From NCBI RefSeq assembly GCF_005887615.1, contig NZ_VANS01000004.1, positions 124,001-188,000 on the forward strand: DNA of 64,000 nt, written 5' to 3'. The notes under the pieces were generated by a model, which was given only the letters and a program-made list of their open reading frames with translations, made no database searches and was not told where the DNA came from. This document shows, one piece after another, positions 55,426 to 63,954 of the stretch; position 1 is the first letter of the stretch, and each line of letters begins with the position of its first letter. Both the position numbers and the translations under genes were made by a program. This DNA is from Sulfitobacter sabulilitoris (GTDB lineage Bacteria; Pseudomonadota; Alphaproteobacteria; Rhodobacterales; Rhodobacteraceae).

Positions 55426-55441
55426 GTTAATGAAAGTTAAC
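55426..55441. promoter_or_regulatory. Palindrome GTTAA-N6-TTAAC between divergent genes
   Basis: The arms GTTAA (55426-55430) and TTAAC (55437-55441) are exact inverted repeats around six bases. They lie between the divergent outer-membrane-like gene and the DUF427 gene. The half-sites resemble those of CtrA (TTAA-N7-TTAA), but the spacing is one base short. The binding protein is unknown. Confidence 0.35.
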
Positions 55442-55490
55442 AATTTCTTACCGGGATGGACGCGGCTGTGATTTGGCTTATCTTCGGCCT

Positions 55491-55961
55491 ATGGAATTAC
55501 CGATCGAGACCGTTCAGGAATATCCGCGGCCTCCGGCGATGGAGCACGTGCCGCACAGATTGCGCATCTGGCTGGCGGGGGAAGTCGTCGCCGACAGCAT
55601 GGCAGGGTTTCGCGTGCTGGAGACGCACCACGCGCCGACCTACTACATTCCGCCCGATGATATCGCCGCCATGCTGACCCCGGCAGACGGGACGTCGTTC
55701 TGTGAATGGAAAGGCACGGCGCGCTATTGGGATGTGACGGCGGGCGGTCGGACAGCCGGGCGCGCCGCGTGGTCCTATGACGCGCCCGAGCAGGGATTTG
55801 AGGCACTGGCCGGGCTGGTCGCCTTTTATGCCGGATTGATGGAGGAATGCCGTGTGGGCGACATTGCAGCAATACAGCAACCGGGCGATTTCTATGGTGG
55901 CTGGACCACGCCGAACCTGCGCGGCCCGATCAAGGGTGCCGCCGGCACGCGTCACTGGTGA
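55491..55961 (+). CDS. DUF427 domain-containing protein
   Basis: This 156-residue protein has the compact DUF427 beta fold: RIWLAGEVVADSMAGFRVLETHHAPTYYIP, CEWKGTARYWDV and WSYDAPEQGFEALAGLVAFY are all family hallmarks. The function of DUF427 is unknown. The ATG at 55491 is the first in frame. Its stop overlaps the hemerythrin gene start by one base (TGATG), so both are translated together. Confidence 0.85.
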   Translation: MELPIETVQEYPRPPAMEHVPHRLRIWLAGEVVADSMAGFRVLETHHAPTYYIPPDDIAAMLTPADGTSFCEWKGTARYWDVTAGGRTAGRAAWSYDAPEQGFEALAGLVAFYAGLMEECRVGDIAAIQQPGDFYGGWTTPNLRGPIKGAAGTRHW

Positions 55962-56530
55962 TGGCGGCCCAGGCGACGCCCCCCGATCTTGACTTGACGC
56001 GCCGCGACGGATTGCCGGACGCGCTGCGCGTTCTGTCAGAGGCTTATCCCCGGCAGACATGGCGCGGGCACGAGAATTTCAACGAGATGATCCGCTTTTG
56101 GGTGGACCGCCACATGATGTTTCGACAGTTGTCGGAGATCCTGCGAAAGGATGTCGAAAGATACCTCGACGGTGAGACTGCGTTCGACGACTACGCGCCG
56201 CGCCTGTCGCACTATGGCGCGACGCTGCTCAATGAATTGCATGGCCACCATCATATCGAGGACCACCACTATTTTCCAAGACTTATCCAACTGGATGCGC
56301 GGTTGGAAAAGGGTTTTGACCTGTTGGAAGCCGATCATGGTGCGATGGATGGCCTGCTGCACGAAATGGCCGAGGGCGCGAACATGGTGCTTGAGGGGGG
56401 CGCCAACGGTGCTGCGGCCGGCCCGTTTCTGGAGCGGTTGCAGCGGTTTTCCGGCCTGCTGGAACGTCATCTGACCGACGAGGAAGAGATCGTCGTTCCT
56501 GTCGTTCTGCACACCGGGTTTCGGGGCTGA
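55961..56530 (+). CDS. Hemerythrin HHE cation-binding domain protein
   Basis: This 189-residue four-helix-bundle protein carries the likely di-iron ligands in HMMFRQL (about residue 47), HGHHHIEDHHYFP (about 90), EADHGAMDGLLHEM (about 125) and HLTDEEEIVVPVVL (about 167). Such proteins bind O2 or NO, or sense iron and redox state. The ATG is taken from the TGATG overlap with the DUF427 gene. There is no signal peptide, so it is cytoplasmic. The partner relationship with DUF427 is suggested only by coupling. Confidence 0.85.
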   Translation: MAAQATPPDLDLTRRDGLPDALRVLSEAYPRQTWRGHENFNEMIRFWVDRHMMFRQLSEILRKDVERYLDGETAFDDYAPRLSHYGATLLNELHGHHHIEDHHYFPRLIQLDARLEKGFDLLEADHGAMDGLLHEMAEGANMVLEGGANGAAAGPFLERLQRFSGLLERHLTDEEEIVVPVVLHTGFRG

Positions 56531-56582
56531 CACACGCGCGGGGTCCACGCGTGGATCCAAGGTACCGATTTGAAAACAAACG

Positions 56583-56606
56583 AAAAAAGGCGGGGTTGCC
56601 CCCGCC
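56583..56606 (-). terminator. Terminator of the PLDc_N-type small membrane protein gene
   Basis: On the minus strand GGCGGGG (56606-56600) pairs with CCCCGCC (56595-56589) around a GCAA tetraloop, followed by six T. GCAA is a stable GNRA loop. Confidence 0.92.
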
Positions 56607-56632
56607 CTCGTGTTGCCGTGTAGGCGCGTCGG

Positions 56633-56818
56633 TCAGATGTTGACGGACTTGCCGCGCGGACCGGCGATCAACCAGGCGATGAGGCCCAGCACCGGCAGGA
56701 CGAGGATCACGACGGTCCAGACGACCTTGGCCCCGGTGGAGGCGCCAGATGTGAATACCTGATAGATCGCGTAGATGTCAGCGATCAGGATGATCAATCC
56801 GATAATGCCATATTCCAT
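56633..56818 (-). CDS. Small membrane protein, PLDc_N-like
   Basis: This 61-residue protein has two hydrophobic helices (residues 4-22 and 31-52) and the motif VVWTVVILVLPVLGLIAWLIAGPRG, typical of the phospholipase-D N-terminal (PLDc_N) domain found alone in many bacteria. Function unknown, inner membrane. AGGAAGT precedes the ATG. A strong terminator follows. Confidence 0.82.
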   Translation of the reverse strand: MEYGIIGLIILIADIYAIYQVFTSGASTGAKVVWTVVILVLPVLGLIAWLIAGPRGKSVNI

Positions 56819-56937
56819 GTCAAACTTCCTTTGCTTGCGAGTGTCTTGAACGAGTAACGATCATGTGTGCTGCCGTGTTCCCACAAATCTTGAACCAAAA
56901 GCGCCGGCGGCATCGACGCGCGATCGGATGGCGCACC

Positions 56938-56971
56938 AAAAAAGGCCCCCTGGCGAACGCCGGGGGGCCTT
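56938..56971 (-). terminator. Terminator of the DUF1344-like gene
   Basis: On the minus strand AAGGCCCCC (56971-56963) pairs with GGGGGCCTT (56950-56942), then a run of T continues to 56938. It lies between the stop of the DUF1344-like gene and the start of the PLDc_N-like gene. Confidence 0.92.
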
Positions 56972-57004
56972 GAAACGGACTTGGGGCAGCGCAAGCGGTG
57001 GGCG

Positions 57005-57253
57005 CTATTGCTTTTCGATGCTGTTGACTTTGACAACCCCGTTGTCGCCGTCGCTCTGGAACTCGACCTTGATGGTGTCGCCGGCCATCAATCCCTCGGG
57101 AATGACCTCCGGGTTGGGAACGGTGAGAACGGTTTTGTCTTCCATCACGAGGATGTGGTCGACACGGTCGAAGGCAAGGATCGTGCCCGACACCTCGTCG
57201 GCAAAAACGGGGGTGGCAGCAAGCATCAGGGCAGGAATTACGAAGCGGCGCAT
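57005..57253 (-). CDS. DUF1344-like small periplasmic protein
   Basis: This 82-residue protein has a signal peptide (MRRFVIPALMLAATPVFA) and a short OB-like beta domain (VSGTILAFDRVDHILVMEDKTVLTVP), matching DUF1344. Function unknown. GGAGG stands 5 bases before the ATG. It is monocistronic with its own terminator. Confidence 0.78.
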   Translation of the reverse strand: MRRFVIPALMLAATPVFADEVSGTILAFDRVDHILVMEDKTVLTVPNPEVIPEGLMAGDTIKVEFQSDGDNGVVKVNSIEKQ

Positions 57254-57408
57254 TATGGCCTCCAGGTTAAAGGTAAGAGGGAAATGGGAGCACCGCAGGC
57301 CTTTGCAATGCCCGCGATGGCCCTTGGAAAAAATATTTATACCCCCTCGACGGTCGGTGATCGCGGGGGGCGCGTTCAGGACGGTTATCCCGTCCCCGCC
57401 GCGCCAGA

Positions 57409-57422
57409 TTGAGCAAGATCAA
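57409..57422. promoter_or_regulatory. FnrL/Dnr-type operator upstream of the cytochrome c gene
   Basis: TTGAGCAAGATCAA matches the FNR-family consensus TTGAT-N4-ATCAA with one change. It lies 61 bases before the start of the cytochrome gene, a distance compatible with class II activation under low oxygen or NO. The divergent DUF1344-like gene starts about 155 bases away on the other side. Confidence 0.65.
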
Positions 57423-57482
57423 TCCCCCGCCAAACCGTCGTGAGACAGTGGAGCTCTGATCGGATTCGAGGGGGTGATTTTG

Positions 57483-57878
57483 ATGAATGCACGCACGATA
57501 GCGGCAATTACGGCCCTGGGTCTGTCTACCGGCGCCGCATGGGCGGATGACGAAGGACAGGAGCTTTACGCCCAGTATTGTGCGACCTGTCATGGCACCG
57601 ATGCCACGGGTGGCGGGCCGATGACGGATATATTGACGGTCCCTGTGCCCGACCTGACACAGCTTGCGGCCCGCAACGACGGCGTGTTCCCGATGCTGGA
57701 CGTGATCCACATCATCAACGGTCGTACCGGCGTGCGTGCGCACGGGGGGGCAATGCCGGTCTATGGCGCGGTGTTCTATTCCGAAGCGGAGGAGGCCGAA
57801 CGGTACGGGCAGGAAATTTATGCCCGCGGCAAGATCCTGTCGATCGCCTATTTCCTCGAAAGCGTGCAAGCGGAATAG
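57483..57878 (+). CDS. Periplasmic class I c-type cytochrome
   Basis: This 131-residue protein has a signal peptide (residues 1-21, ending AWA) and one haem site CATCHG near residue 34. The distal Met ligand is probably in GGAMPVYGAVF near residue 92. It belongs to the monohaem cytochrome c family of electron carriers. The ATG at 57483 follows GAGGGGG; an upstream GTG at 57474 is in frame but overlaps that site. The FnrL-like box upstream suggests expression at low oxygen. Confidence 0.85.
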   Translation: MNARTIAAITALGLSTGAAWADDEGQELYAQYCATCHGTDATGGGPMTDILTVPVPDLTQLAARNDGVFPMLDVIHIINGRTGVRAHGGAMPVYGAVFYSEAEEAERYGQEIYARGKILSIAYFLESVQAE

Positions 57879-58059
57879 ATACGGATTTTTCCAGATCGAA
57901 ATGATTTCATCATCGGCACCCCGGATCGCAAGGTCCGGGGTTATTTCGTGCCGGTGCCCGCACAACGTTTTGTCCGACACCGTCCTGCCCGCGATGATGG
58001 CCTGGGTCGCGCGGGCGGCGTTTGACCTGCCCTGTGACGCCGGACGCGGGTCGAGGCAT

Positions 58060-59064
58060 TTATCCAGCCATCTTGATAAACCACGTGATCGCATTGCTGT
58101 ACCCAGATTGCGCCAGCAGCGTCCTTTTAGACGTCCATGCCGCCGGGCACACCACCAGTATCGCATTGTCTCCGCGGCTGTCGCGCGCGGCCTCCGCCGC
58201 GTTGAACAGGGCTGCGGCCCCGGATCCCTCGGCCTCAAGACTTTGCGGGTTCCGCATTTGATCATGAAAGAAATCATCGATCACGCCGACGTCCGAAATG
58301 TCATGCGCGGCCGGAAAATGGAACCGAGTCGCCGGCTGCGAAATCGCGTAGCCTTGAATTTTTCCGCCGACGTCCGAGACGAACATATCGCGGTCAGTCA
58401 AGGTCAGGCTGCGCCGCATCCAGACGGCAAAGCGGTCGTCCGCCGCGTCGTGCGGCTGCCAGAACCGGGGGGCCAGGCGTTCCAGGATCTCTCGGTTGAT
58501 GGCGCTCGACGCAACGAGTCCGGGCACATCGTCTGGCGTGGCGGGCCGCACATCGGCGCGGGGGCGGGCCTGACACAGGCCAGCCTTTGCGAAATACATC
58601 GTCAGCGGCGCAAACCCCTGCCGGGCATATTCGGGTGCCCACTCTCCCCCTTCCACGCTGGAGGCGAGCAGAACGCGGGCCCCGGCTTTGACCAGATCGT
58701 CCTCGGCGGCCTTTAGCAGCCTGCGCCTTGTCTCCGGCGGCGCGCCCGTCGCGACGTGGCAATCCTCCATGATCAGGCCGGGCGGACCGAAGGCCCCGGC
58801 ATAGATCGGCGGAACGGGCAGAAGAATGGAATGCGTGACGCCGACGATGGCTTGGCCCGCTTGGGCCACCAGCCATTGCTGCCGAAAGGGCGGCGCTTCG
58901 GCGTCCATCGACGCCCTGACCGCTGACGCGATCGCCGTGGCCGGATCGCGGACCAACGACCATAGACCGGGATCAAGTGCGCACCGCGCCTTGGCATCGG
59001 TCAGCAAGAGGTCAGCAATCGCCCCGAGGTCGGATATGTCTGCGGGTCTTGTGGTGATGGCCAT
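58060..59064 (-). CDS. Tandem GNAT-fold acetyltransferase-like protein
   Basis: This 334-residue protein appears to consist of two GNAT-like halves. Residues 1-160 begin MAITTRPADISDLGAIADLLL and contain the acceptor-type ASSVEGGEWAPEYARQGFAPL. Residues 175-334 begin DVRPATPDDVPGLVASSAI and end SGYSNAITWFIKMAG. The acetyl-CoA loop is not clear in the second half. Substrate unknown. GGAAGGG precedes the ATG at 59064. It is convergent with the cytochrome gene. Confidence 0.65.
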   Translation of the reverse strand: MAITTRPADISDLGAIADLLLTDAKARCALDPGLWSLVRDPATAIASAVRASMDAEAPPFRQQWLVAQAGQAIVGVTHSILLPVPPIYAGAFGPPGLIMEDCHVATGAPPETRRRLLKAAEDDLVKAGARVLLASSVEGGEWAPEYARQGFAPLTMYFAKAGLCQARPRADVRPATPDDVPGLVASSAINREILERLAPRFWQPHDAADDRFAVWMRRSLTLTDRDMFVSDVGGKIQGYAISQPATRFHFPAAHDISDVGVIDDFFHDQMRNPQSLEAEGSGAAALFNAAEAARDSRGDNAILVVCPAAWTSKRTLLAQSGYSNAITWFIKMAG

Positions 59065-59703
59065 GACATGCCCTTCCTTTTTTGGCGCAGGTCGGGCGCA
59101 GAACGCATGCGACGCGGCGCGCCCTTGATCGCAAACCCCTGACGCATTGGCCACGCGTCAATACGGCAGCAGGCATTAGACAAACTATTGCCACTGAAGG
59201 CTATGGTCCAACGGGCCAATCCGAATTCGCTTGGCGTCTTTGCCGTCGCCGCGCGGCTTGGGAATGTCCAGCGCGCGGCGTGCCGGATAACCCCGCACCT
59301 CGGTCCATTCTTCGCGTCCCGGTCGCACGACCGATGCGGCGCGGGGCGATCCGCCGCTGCGTCTGAGCAGGTTCGCCGTAATACAACCCGCAATTGCCCG
59401 GCTCCGACAGGTGGCGCGATATCGAAACGCTGCTGATCTGTCCGCTTTCGCAGGACGCACATCGCTGCTGGAACCGCCTGATCGCCGCAACGGGCCATCA
59501 TGCGCTGTCCCCCCCCCCCGGCAATGTCCGCCGCGTGCAGTCGGCGGGACCGCCGATGAAGCCGCGATGCCGTCTTGGCGGGCCTGCCGCCCTGGTGTTT
59601 ACTGGCGCCGCATTTGCCGCAACAGGAGAGCCGTCACACATGACACCGCCCGCCCCCCCCGACGGACGCCGCACTTGCCTACCATCTTGAGGAATACAGA
59701 TGC
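59065..59703. other. 639 bases without a convincing gene, contains C11 and C8 tracts
   Basis: Several short open frames cross this stretch, but none has a recognisable domain, a good ribosome binding site and normal length together. A fragment around 59190-59300 (NSLGVFAVAARLGNVQRAACRITP on the plus strand) faintly resembles a LysR-type helix-turn-helix, but it degenerates at once. There is a run of 11 C at 59509-59519 and one of 8 C at 59653-59660. The region may be a decayed gene or simple intergenic DNA. Confidence 0.5.
59509..59519. repeat. Homopolymer tract C11
   Basis: Eleven consecutive C form the longest homopolymer I noticed in the window. It lies in the gene-poor stretch upstream of the small membrane protein gene at 59704. 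Such tracts slip during replication and are also prone to sequencing error. Confidence 0.9.
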
Positions 59704-60108
59704 GTGCGCGATGAAATCATGCAGACCCTGCGCGACATCGCCCAGACCGAGCGTCTGGCCCTGCTGGCGGTGTCGGTGGTCTATGTTTGGCTGATCAGCC
59801 AGGCACTTGACGATCATCGCGCGGTCCTGATCGACCTGGCGTGGTGGCTGCCCGCCGTGATCATCGCAATCGCCTTCAAAAAGACCGAAGACCACATTCT
59901 GCGCATCAGGACGCTTGCCGACTACCTGCAACGGATGCAGGCCATCCTGGCGGATCCGCGTATCGCGGGGTGGGAAACCTATGTCCGGTCGCACCGCACC
60001 ATCACGCTGCGCAACCGGGCGCTGGATGCGACGGGCCGGATCATCTGGGCGTTGACGCTGGTCATTTCAGTGCTGTTGGCCGTCAAGTTCGGCTGGCGAC
60101 CGGACTAG
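59704..60108 (+). CDS. Small hypothetical membrane protein
   Basis: This 134-residue protein has hydrophobic segments around residues 18-34 and 44-58 and a third near the C-terminus (112-128). A helical polar stretch (KKTEDHILRIRTLADYLQRMQAIL) lies between the second and third. I do not recognise a family. The start is taken as the GTG at 59704 with AGGA ten bases upstream; an in-frame ATG at 59719 is possible. It ends 15 bases before the convergent uvrB stop. Confidence 0.6.
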   Translation: MRDEIMQTLRDIAQTERLALLAVSVVYVWLISQALDDHRAVLIDLAWWLPAVIIAIAFKKTEDHILRIRTLADYLQRMQAILADPRIAGWETYVRSHRTITLRNRALDATGRIIWALTLVISVLLAVKFGWRPD

Positions 60109-60122
60109 GCCGCCCGCACGCC

Positions 60123-62342
60123 CTATCTCTTGCCGCGCCGCTTGACCCCGCCGCGCATGCCGCCGCGGCCCATCGTGCTGCGGCCGCCGGCCTTTTGCGC
60201 GTCGTCCACGGCCTTGTCCACCGCATATTGCCGCGCCATCGGGTCGTCGGCAATGGCCAGATCGACCGCTTCGAGCCGTTTCACCTCGTCGCGCAGGCGC
60301 GCGGCCTCTTCGAATTCAAGGTTCTCGGCGGCCTTGCGCATGTCGGTGCGCAAGCCTTCCAGCACCGTCTGAAGGTTGCCGCCCGCAAGTGGATTGTCGA
60401 TCTTGGCGGTGACGCGGTTCATGTCCACGTCGCCCTTGTAGAGCCCCTTCATCACGTCATCGACGTTTTTCTTGATTGTCGTCGGCGTGATACCGTGTTC
60501 CTCGTTATAGGCGATCTGCTTGGCGCGGCGGCGGTCGGTTTCGGCCAGCGCGCGCTCCATCGACCCGGTGATCCGGTCGGCGTACATGATGACCCGCCCT
60601 TCGGCGTTGCGCGCCGCGCGCCCGATGGTCTGGATCAGCGATGTCTCTGACCGCAGGAAGCCTTCCTTGTCGGCGTCCAGAATGGCCACCAGCCCACATT
60701 CGGGAATATCCAGCCCCTCGCGCAGCAGGTTGATCCCGATCAGCACGTCGAACGCGCCCAGCCGCAGGTCGCGCAGGATCTCGATCCGTTCGATCGTGTC
60801 GATGTCGGAGTGCATGTAGCGCACGCGAATGCCCTGTTCGTGCATGTATTCGGTCAGGTCCTCGGCCATCCGCTTGGTCAGGGTGGTGCACAGCGTGCGC
60901 ATCCCCTGATCGGCCACCTTGCGCACCTCGTCGAGCAGATCGTCGACCTGCATTTCGACCGGGCGGATTTCGACCTGCGGGTCCAGCAGGCCGGTGGGGC
61001 GGATCACCTGTTCGGTGAACACGCCGCCTGTCTGCTCGATCTCCCAGGCCGCCGGCGTGGCGCTGACAAACACCGACTGCGGGCGCATCGCGTCCCATTC
61101 CTCGAATTTCAGCGGGCGGTTGTCCATGCACGACGGCAGGCGGAACCCGTGTTCGGCCAAGGTGAATTTGCGCCGGTAGTCGCCTTTGTACATGCCGCCG
61201 ATCTGCGGCACGCTGACGTGGCTTTCGTCGGCGAACACGATGGCGTTGTCGGGGATGAATTCGAACAGGGTGGGGGGCGGCTCGCCCGGTGCGCGGCCCG
61301 TCAGGTAGCGCGAGTAATTCTCGATCCCGTTGCAGACGCCCGTCGCCTCCAGCATCTCGATGTCGAAGTTGCAGCGCTGCTCGAGCCGCTGCGCCTCCAG
61401 CAGCTTGCCCTCCGCCACCAGTTGATCCAGCCGCATCCGCAGCTCTTTCTTGATGCCGATGATGGCCTGGTTCATCGTCGGCTTGGGGGTCACGTAGTGG
61501 CTGTTGGCATAGACGCGGATCTGGTCGAAGCTGCCGGTCTTCTCGCCCGTCAGGGGGTCGAACTCCGTGATGCTCTCCAAGTCCTCGCCAAAGAACGACA
61601 ACCGCCACGCGCGGTCCTCAAGGTGGGCGGGAAAGATTTCGAGGCTGTCGCCGCGCACCCGGAAACTGCCGCGCTGGAATGCCGCGTCGTTGCGCTTGTA
61701 GGCCTGCGCGATCAGGTCCGCCATCACCTGCCGCTGGTCATAGGTGCTGCCGACCTTCAGATCCTGCGTCATTGCTCCATAGGTTTCCACCGACCCGATG
61801 CCGTAGATGCACGACACCGACGCCACGATGATCACATCGTCCCGCTCCAAAAGCGCGCGGGTGGCGGAGTGGCGCATCCGGTCGATCTGTTCGTTGATCT
61901 GGCTTTCCTTCTCGATGAAGGTGTCCGAGCGCGCGACATAGGCCTCGGGCTGGTAATAATCGTAATAGCTGACGAAGTATTCCACCGCGTTTTCGGGAAA
62001 GAACCCCTTGAATTCGCCATATAGCTGCGCCGCAAGCGTCTTGTTGGGCGCAAGGATGATGGCCGGGCGCTGGGTTTCCTCGATCACCTTGGCCATGGTG
62101 AAGGTCTTGCCGGTGCCGGTGGCGCCCAAAAGCACCTGATCGCGCTCGCCCGACCGCACGCCTTCCGACAATTCCCTGATCGCCGTGGGCTGGTCGCCCG
62201 CGGGCGCGTATTCGGTGTTCATCACAAAGGTCTTGCCGCCCTCGAGCTTGGGGCGGCTGCGCACGTCGGGCGCGGGGTTGGCAAGCACCGCCTGCGTCTC
62301 TGGCTTGCGTTCGGGCAGGCTGTCGGAATGGGCGTAGGCCAT
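60123..62342 (-). CDS. uvrB: Excinuclease ABC subunit B
   Basis: UvrB verifies DNA damage delivered by UvrA and recruits UvrC in nucleotide excision repair. The 739-residue protein has helicase motif [14 protein letters not shown] near residue 74, the beta-hairpin [11 protein letters not shown] near 130 and the C-terminal UVR (UvrC-contact) helix hairpin [24 protein letters not shown] near residue 670. A basic Gly/Arg tail ([15 protein letters not shown]) extends beyond it. AAGGAG precedes the ATG at 62342. With the CryB photolyase it provides two DNA-damage repair routes in the window. Confidence 0.98.
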   Translation of the reverse strand: MAYAHSDSLPERKPETQAVLANPAPDVRSRPKLEGGKTFVMNTEYAPAGDQPTAIRELSEGVRSGERDQVLLGATGTGKTFTMAKVIEETQRPAIILAPNKTLAAQLYGEFKGFFPENAVEYFVSYYDYYQPEAYVARSDTFIEKESQINEQIDRMRHSATRALLERDDVIIVASVSCIYGIGSVETYGAMTQDLKVGSTYDQRQVMADLIAQAYKRNDAAFQRGSFRVRGDSLEIFPAHLEDRAWRLSFFGEDLESITEFDPLTGEKTGSFDQIRVYANSHYVTPKPTMNQAIIGIKKELRMRLDQLVAEGKLLEAQRLEQRCNFDIEMLEATGVCNGIENYSRYLTGRAPGEPPPTLFEFIPDNAIVFADESHVSVPQIGGMYKGDYRRKFTLAEHGFRLPSCMDNRPLKFEEWDAMRPQSVFVSATPAAWEIEQTGGVFTEQVIRPTGLLDPQVEIRPVEMQVDDLLDEVRKVADQGMRTLCTTLTKRMAEDLTEYMHEQGIRVRYMHSDIDTIERIEILRDLRLGAFDVLIGINLLREGLDIPECGLVAILDADKEGFLRSETSLIQTIGRAARNAEGRVIMYADRITGSMERALAETDRRRAKQIAYNEEHGITPTTIKKNVDDVMKGLYKGDVDMNRVTAKIDNPLAGGNLQTVLEGLRTDMRKAAENLEFEEAARLRDEVKRLEAVDLAIADDPMARQYAVDKAVDDAQKAGGRSTMGRGGMRGGVKRRGKR

Positions 62343-62510
62343 TGGGGGCTCCTTCGTGGTGTGCTTTAGGTGATGCATCCGGCGCGAGGATCAAGACCCG
62401 AGCCGCATCTTACCGCAGGCACGTGGCGTGCTCCACAGCGACAAAACGCATCTTGCCCCGCAGCGCCAAACATCCGATACACGAGGCATCGGACAGACAG
62501 GAGCCCGCCC

Positions 62511-62822
62511 ATGCGTGCACGCATCTATCAGCCCGCCCGGACCGCAATGTCATCGGGCACGGCCAAGACCCACCATTGGGTTCTGGAATTCTCGCCGGAG
62601 TCACCGCGCGAGGTCGATCCGCTGATGGGCTGGACGTCGTCGGATGATACGCAGGCCCAGGTCAGGCTGCGCTTTGACACCAAGCAGGCGGCGGTGGACT
62701 ACGCCCGCGAGCATGGCATCGACGCGCAGGTGCAGGAGCCGAAAAAGCGCAAGCCCAACATCCGCCCCGGCGGCTACGGCGAGAATTTCGCCACCGGCCG
62801 CCGCGGGGCATGGACGCACTAG
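62511..62822 (+). CDS. Complex I accessory subunit, NDUFS4-like (ETC complex I subunit)
   Basis: This 103-residue protein matches the NDUFS4/18-kDa accessory subunit of NADH:ubiquinone oxidoreductase, which alphaproteobacteria share with mitochondria. The landmarks are [25 protein letters not shown] near the N-terminus, [11 protein letters not shown], and the C-terminal [22 protein letters not shown] precedes the ATG. It is divergent from uvrB; the nuo operon is not in the window. Confidence 0.9.
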   Translation: MRARIYQPARTAMSSGTAKTHHWVLEFSPESPREVDPLMGWTSSDDTQAQVRLRFDTKQAAVDYAREHGIDAQVQEPKKRKPNIRPGGYGENFATGRRGAWTH

Positions 62823-63056
62823 GGCAAGGCTTCGTCCGGCGGGGGGGCCGCACGCTCGCAGGACGTGTTGCCGCGCCGCGTGTTCAAGGCCCCATCGGAC
62901 ATGACCGCGGCGTATCGAGTGCGCCGATGCGCAGCGCTTGGTGGCCATGCCTGCACGGCGCGAACGATCTTTCCGCAGGCCGCCGTCAGCCCGGAAAACC
63001 CCGGCATGACGTGTCTTGCCCAAAAGGAACCGACCGTTTACAGGTCGCGTGGGGAT

Positions 63057-63133
63057 GCTCCCTTAGCTCAACTGGATAGAGCAGTCGACTTCTAATCGAC
63101 AGGTTGAGGGTTCGAGTCCTTCAGGGAGCGCCA
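63057..63133 (+). tRNA. tRNA-Arg(UCU)
   Basis: The acceptor stem GCTCCCT pairs with AGGGAGC. The D arm (AGCTC/GAGC), the anticodon stem GTCGA/TCGAC with loop CTTCTAA (anticodon TCT at 63091-63093) and the T arm with GGTTCGAGTCC are complete. The 3' CCA is encoded. It reads AGA/AGG arginine codons, which are rare in this GC-rich sequence. Confidence 0.98.
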
Positions 63134-63339
63134 CATTTAAGAATCCCCATTGATTTATCACGGTCTTTTGTCGATCTATCGACGCTCGGGGGCGCTCGTT
63201 TCCAGGGTGCGCGATGTGTTCGCGCCGCCGGGAATACGTATCTGATCGGCGGCGCGGTTTCGCGGCCGGTCGTCGGCTTGCGCGTCGGACGTCATAGTCC
63301 TTTCACTGGGCGGGCCGTCTGCCGTATGGTCCCGATCAT

Positions 63340-63909
63340 ATGCAACACGATCCCTTTCACAGGCTTCCAGCCGATGCCGTTACGGTGCTGCCGGTCGGGC
63401 AGGGTGCCGTGATCTTTCGTCAGGGCGATCGCGCCACCGGCCTTTTCAGGGTGATCCGGGGCTCCGTCGTTTTGCGGCGCGCGACCGCAACCGGCGCGCC
63501 CGTGGTCCTGCATCGCGCCACCACCGGTCAGCTTTTTGCCGAAGCCTCGGTGTTTTCGGCGGAGTATCATTGCGACGCCGTCTGCACCCAGGACGGCGAT
63601 GTCGCGCGGATCGACAAGGCCGCTGTCGCGCAAGCGCTACGCGCGGACCCGGATTTCGCGGAAAGCTTTGCCCGCCTGCTGGCCGTGCAGGTGCAGCAAT
63701 ACCGCCAGATCCTTGAATTGATGTCGATCCAGTCGGCAAGGGACCGGGTGTTGTCGGCTGTGCATTCGGGGCTTTTGAGCGGATCGGTGGTGGAATTTTC
63801 GGCCCGCATCGGATTGACGCACGAGGCCTGCTACCGCGCCCTACGGCGTCTGGTGGACGAGGGGCGACTGGTCAAGACGGCACGCGGCCGCTACGGGCCA
63901 AAGCCATAG
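63340..63909 (+). CDS. Crp/Fnr-family transcription regulator (short form)
   Basis: This 189-residue protein has a cNMP-binding-type jelly roll (residues 12-120; VIFRQGDRATGLFRVIRGSVVL and GQLFAEASVF). A C-terminal winged helix-turn-helix follows (ARIGLTHEACYRALRRLVDEGRL). It is shorter than FNR (about 240 residues) and has no N-terminal cysteine cluster, so it is not an oxygen-sensing FNR. The ligand is unknown. No clear binding site precedes the start. Confidence 0.82.
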   Translation: MQHDPFHRLPADAVTVLPVGQGAVIFRQGDRATGLFRVIRGSVVLRRATATGAPVVLHRATTGQLFAEASVFSAEYHCDAVCTQDGDVARIDKAAVAQALRADPDFAESFARLLAVQVQQYRQILELMSIQSARDRVLSAVHSGLLSGSVVEFSARIGLTHEACYRALRRLVDEGRLVKTARGRYGPKP

Positions 63910-63954
63910 GCCCCTGCGCGGTCAGGCGCGCGGTTGCCGATCCTGCGCCGGGGG

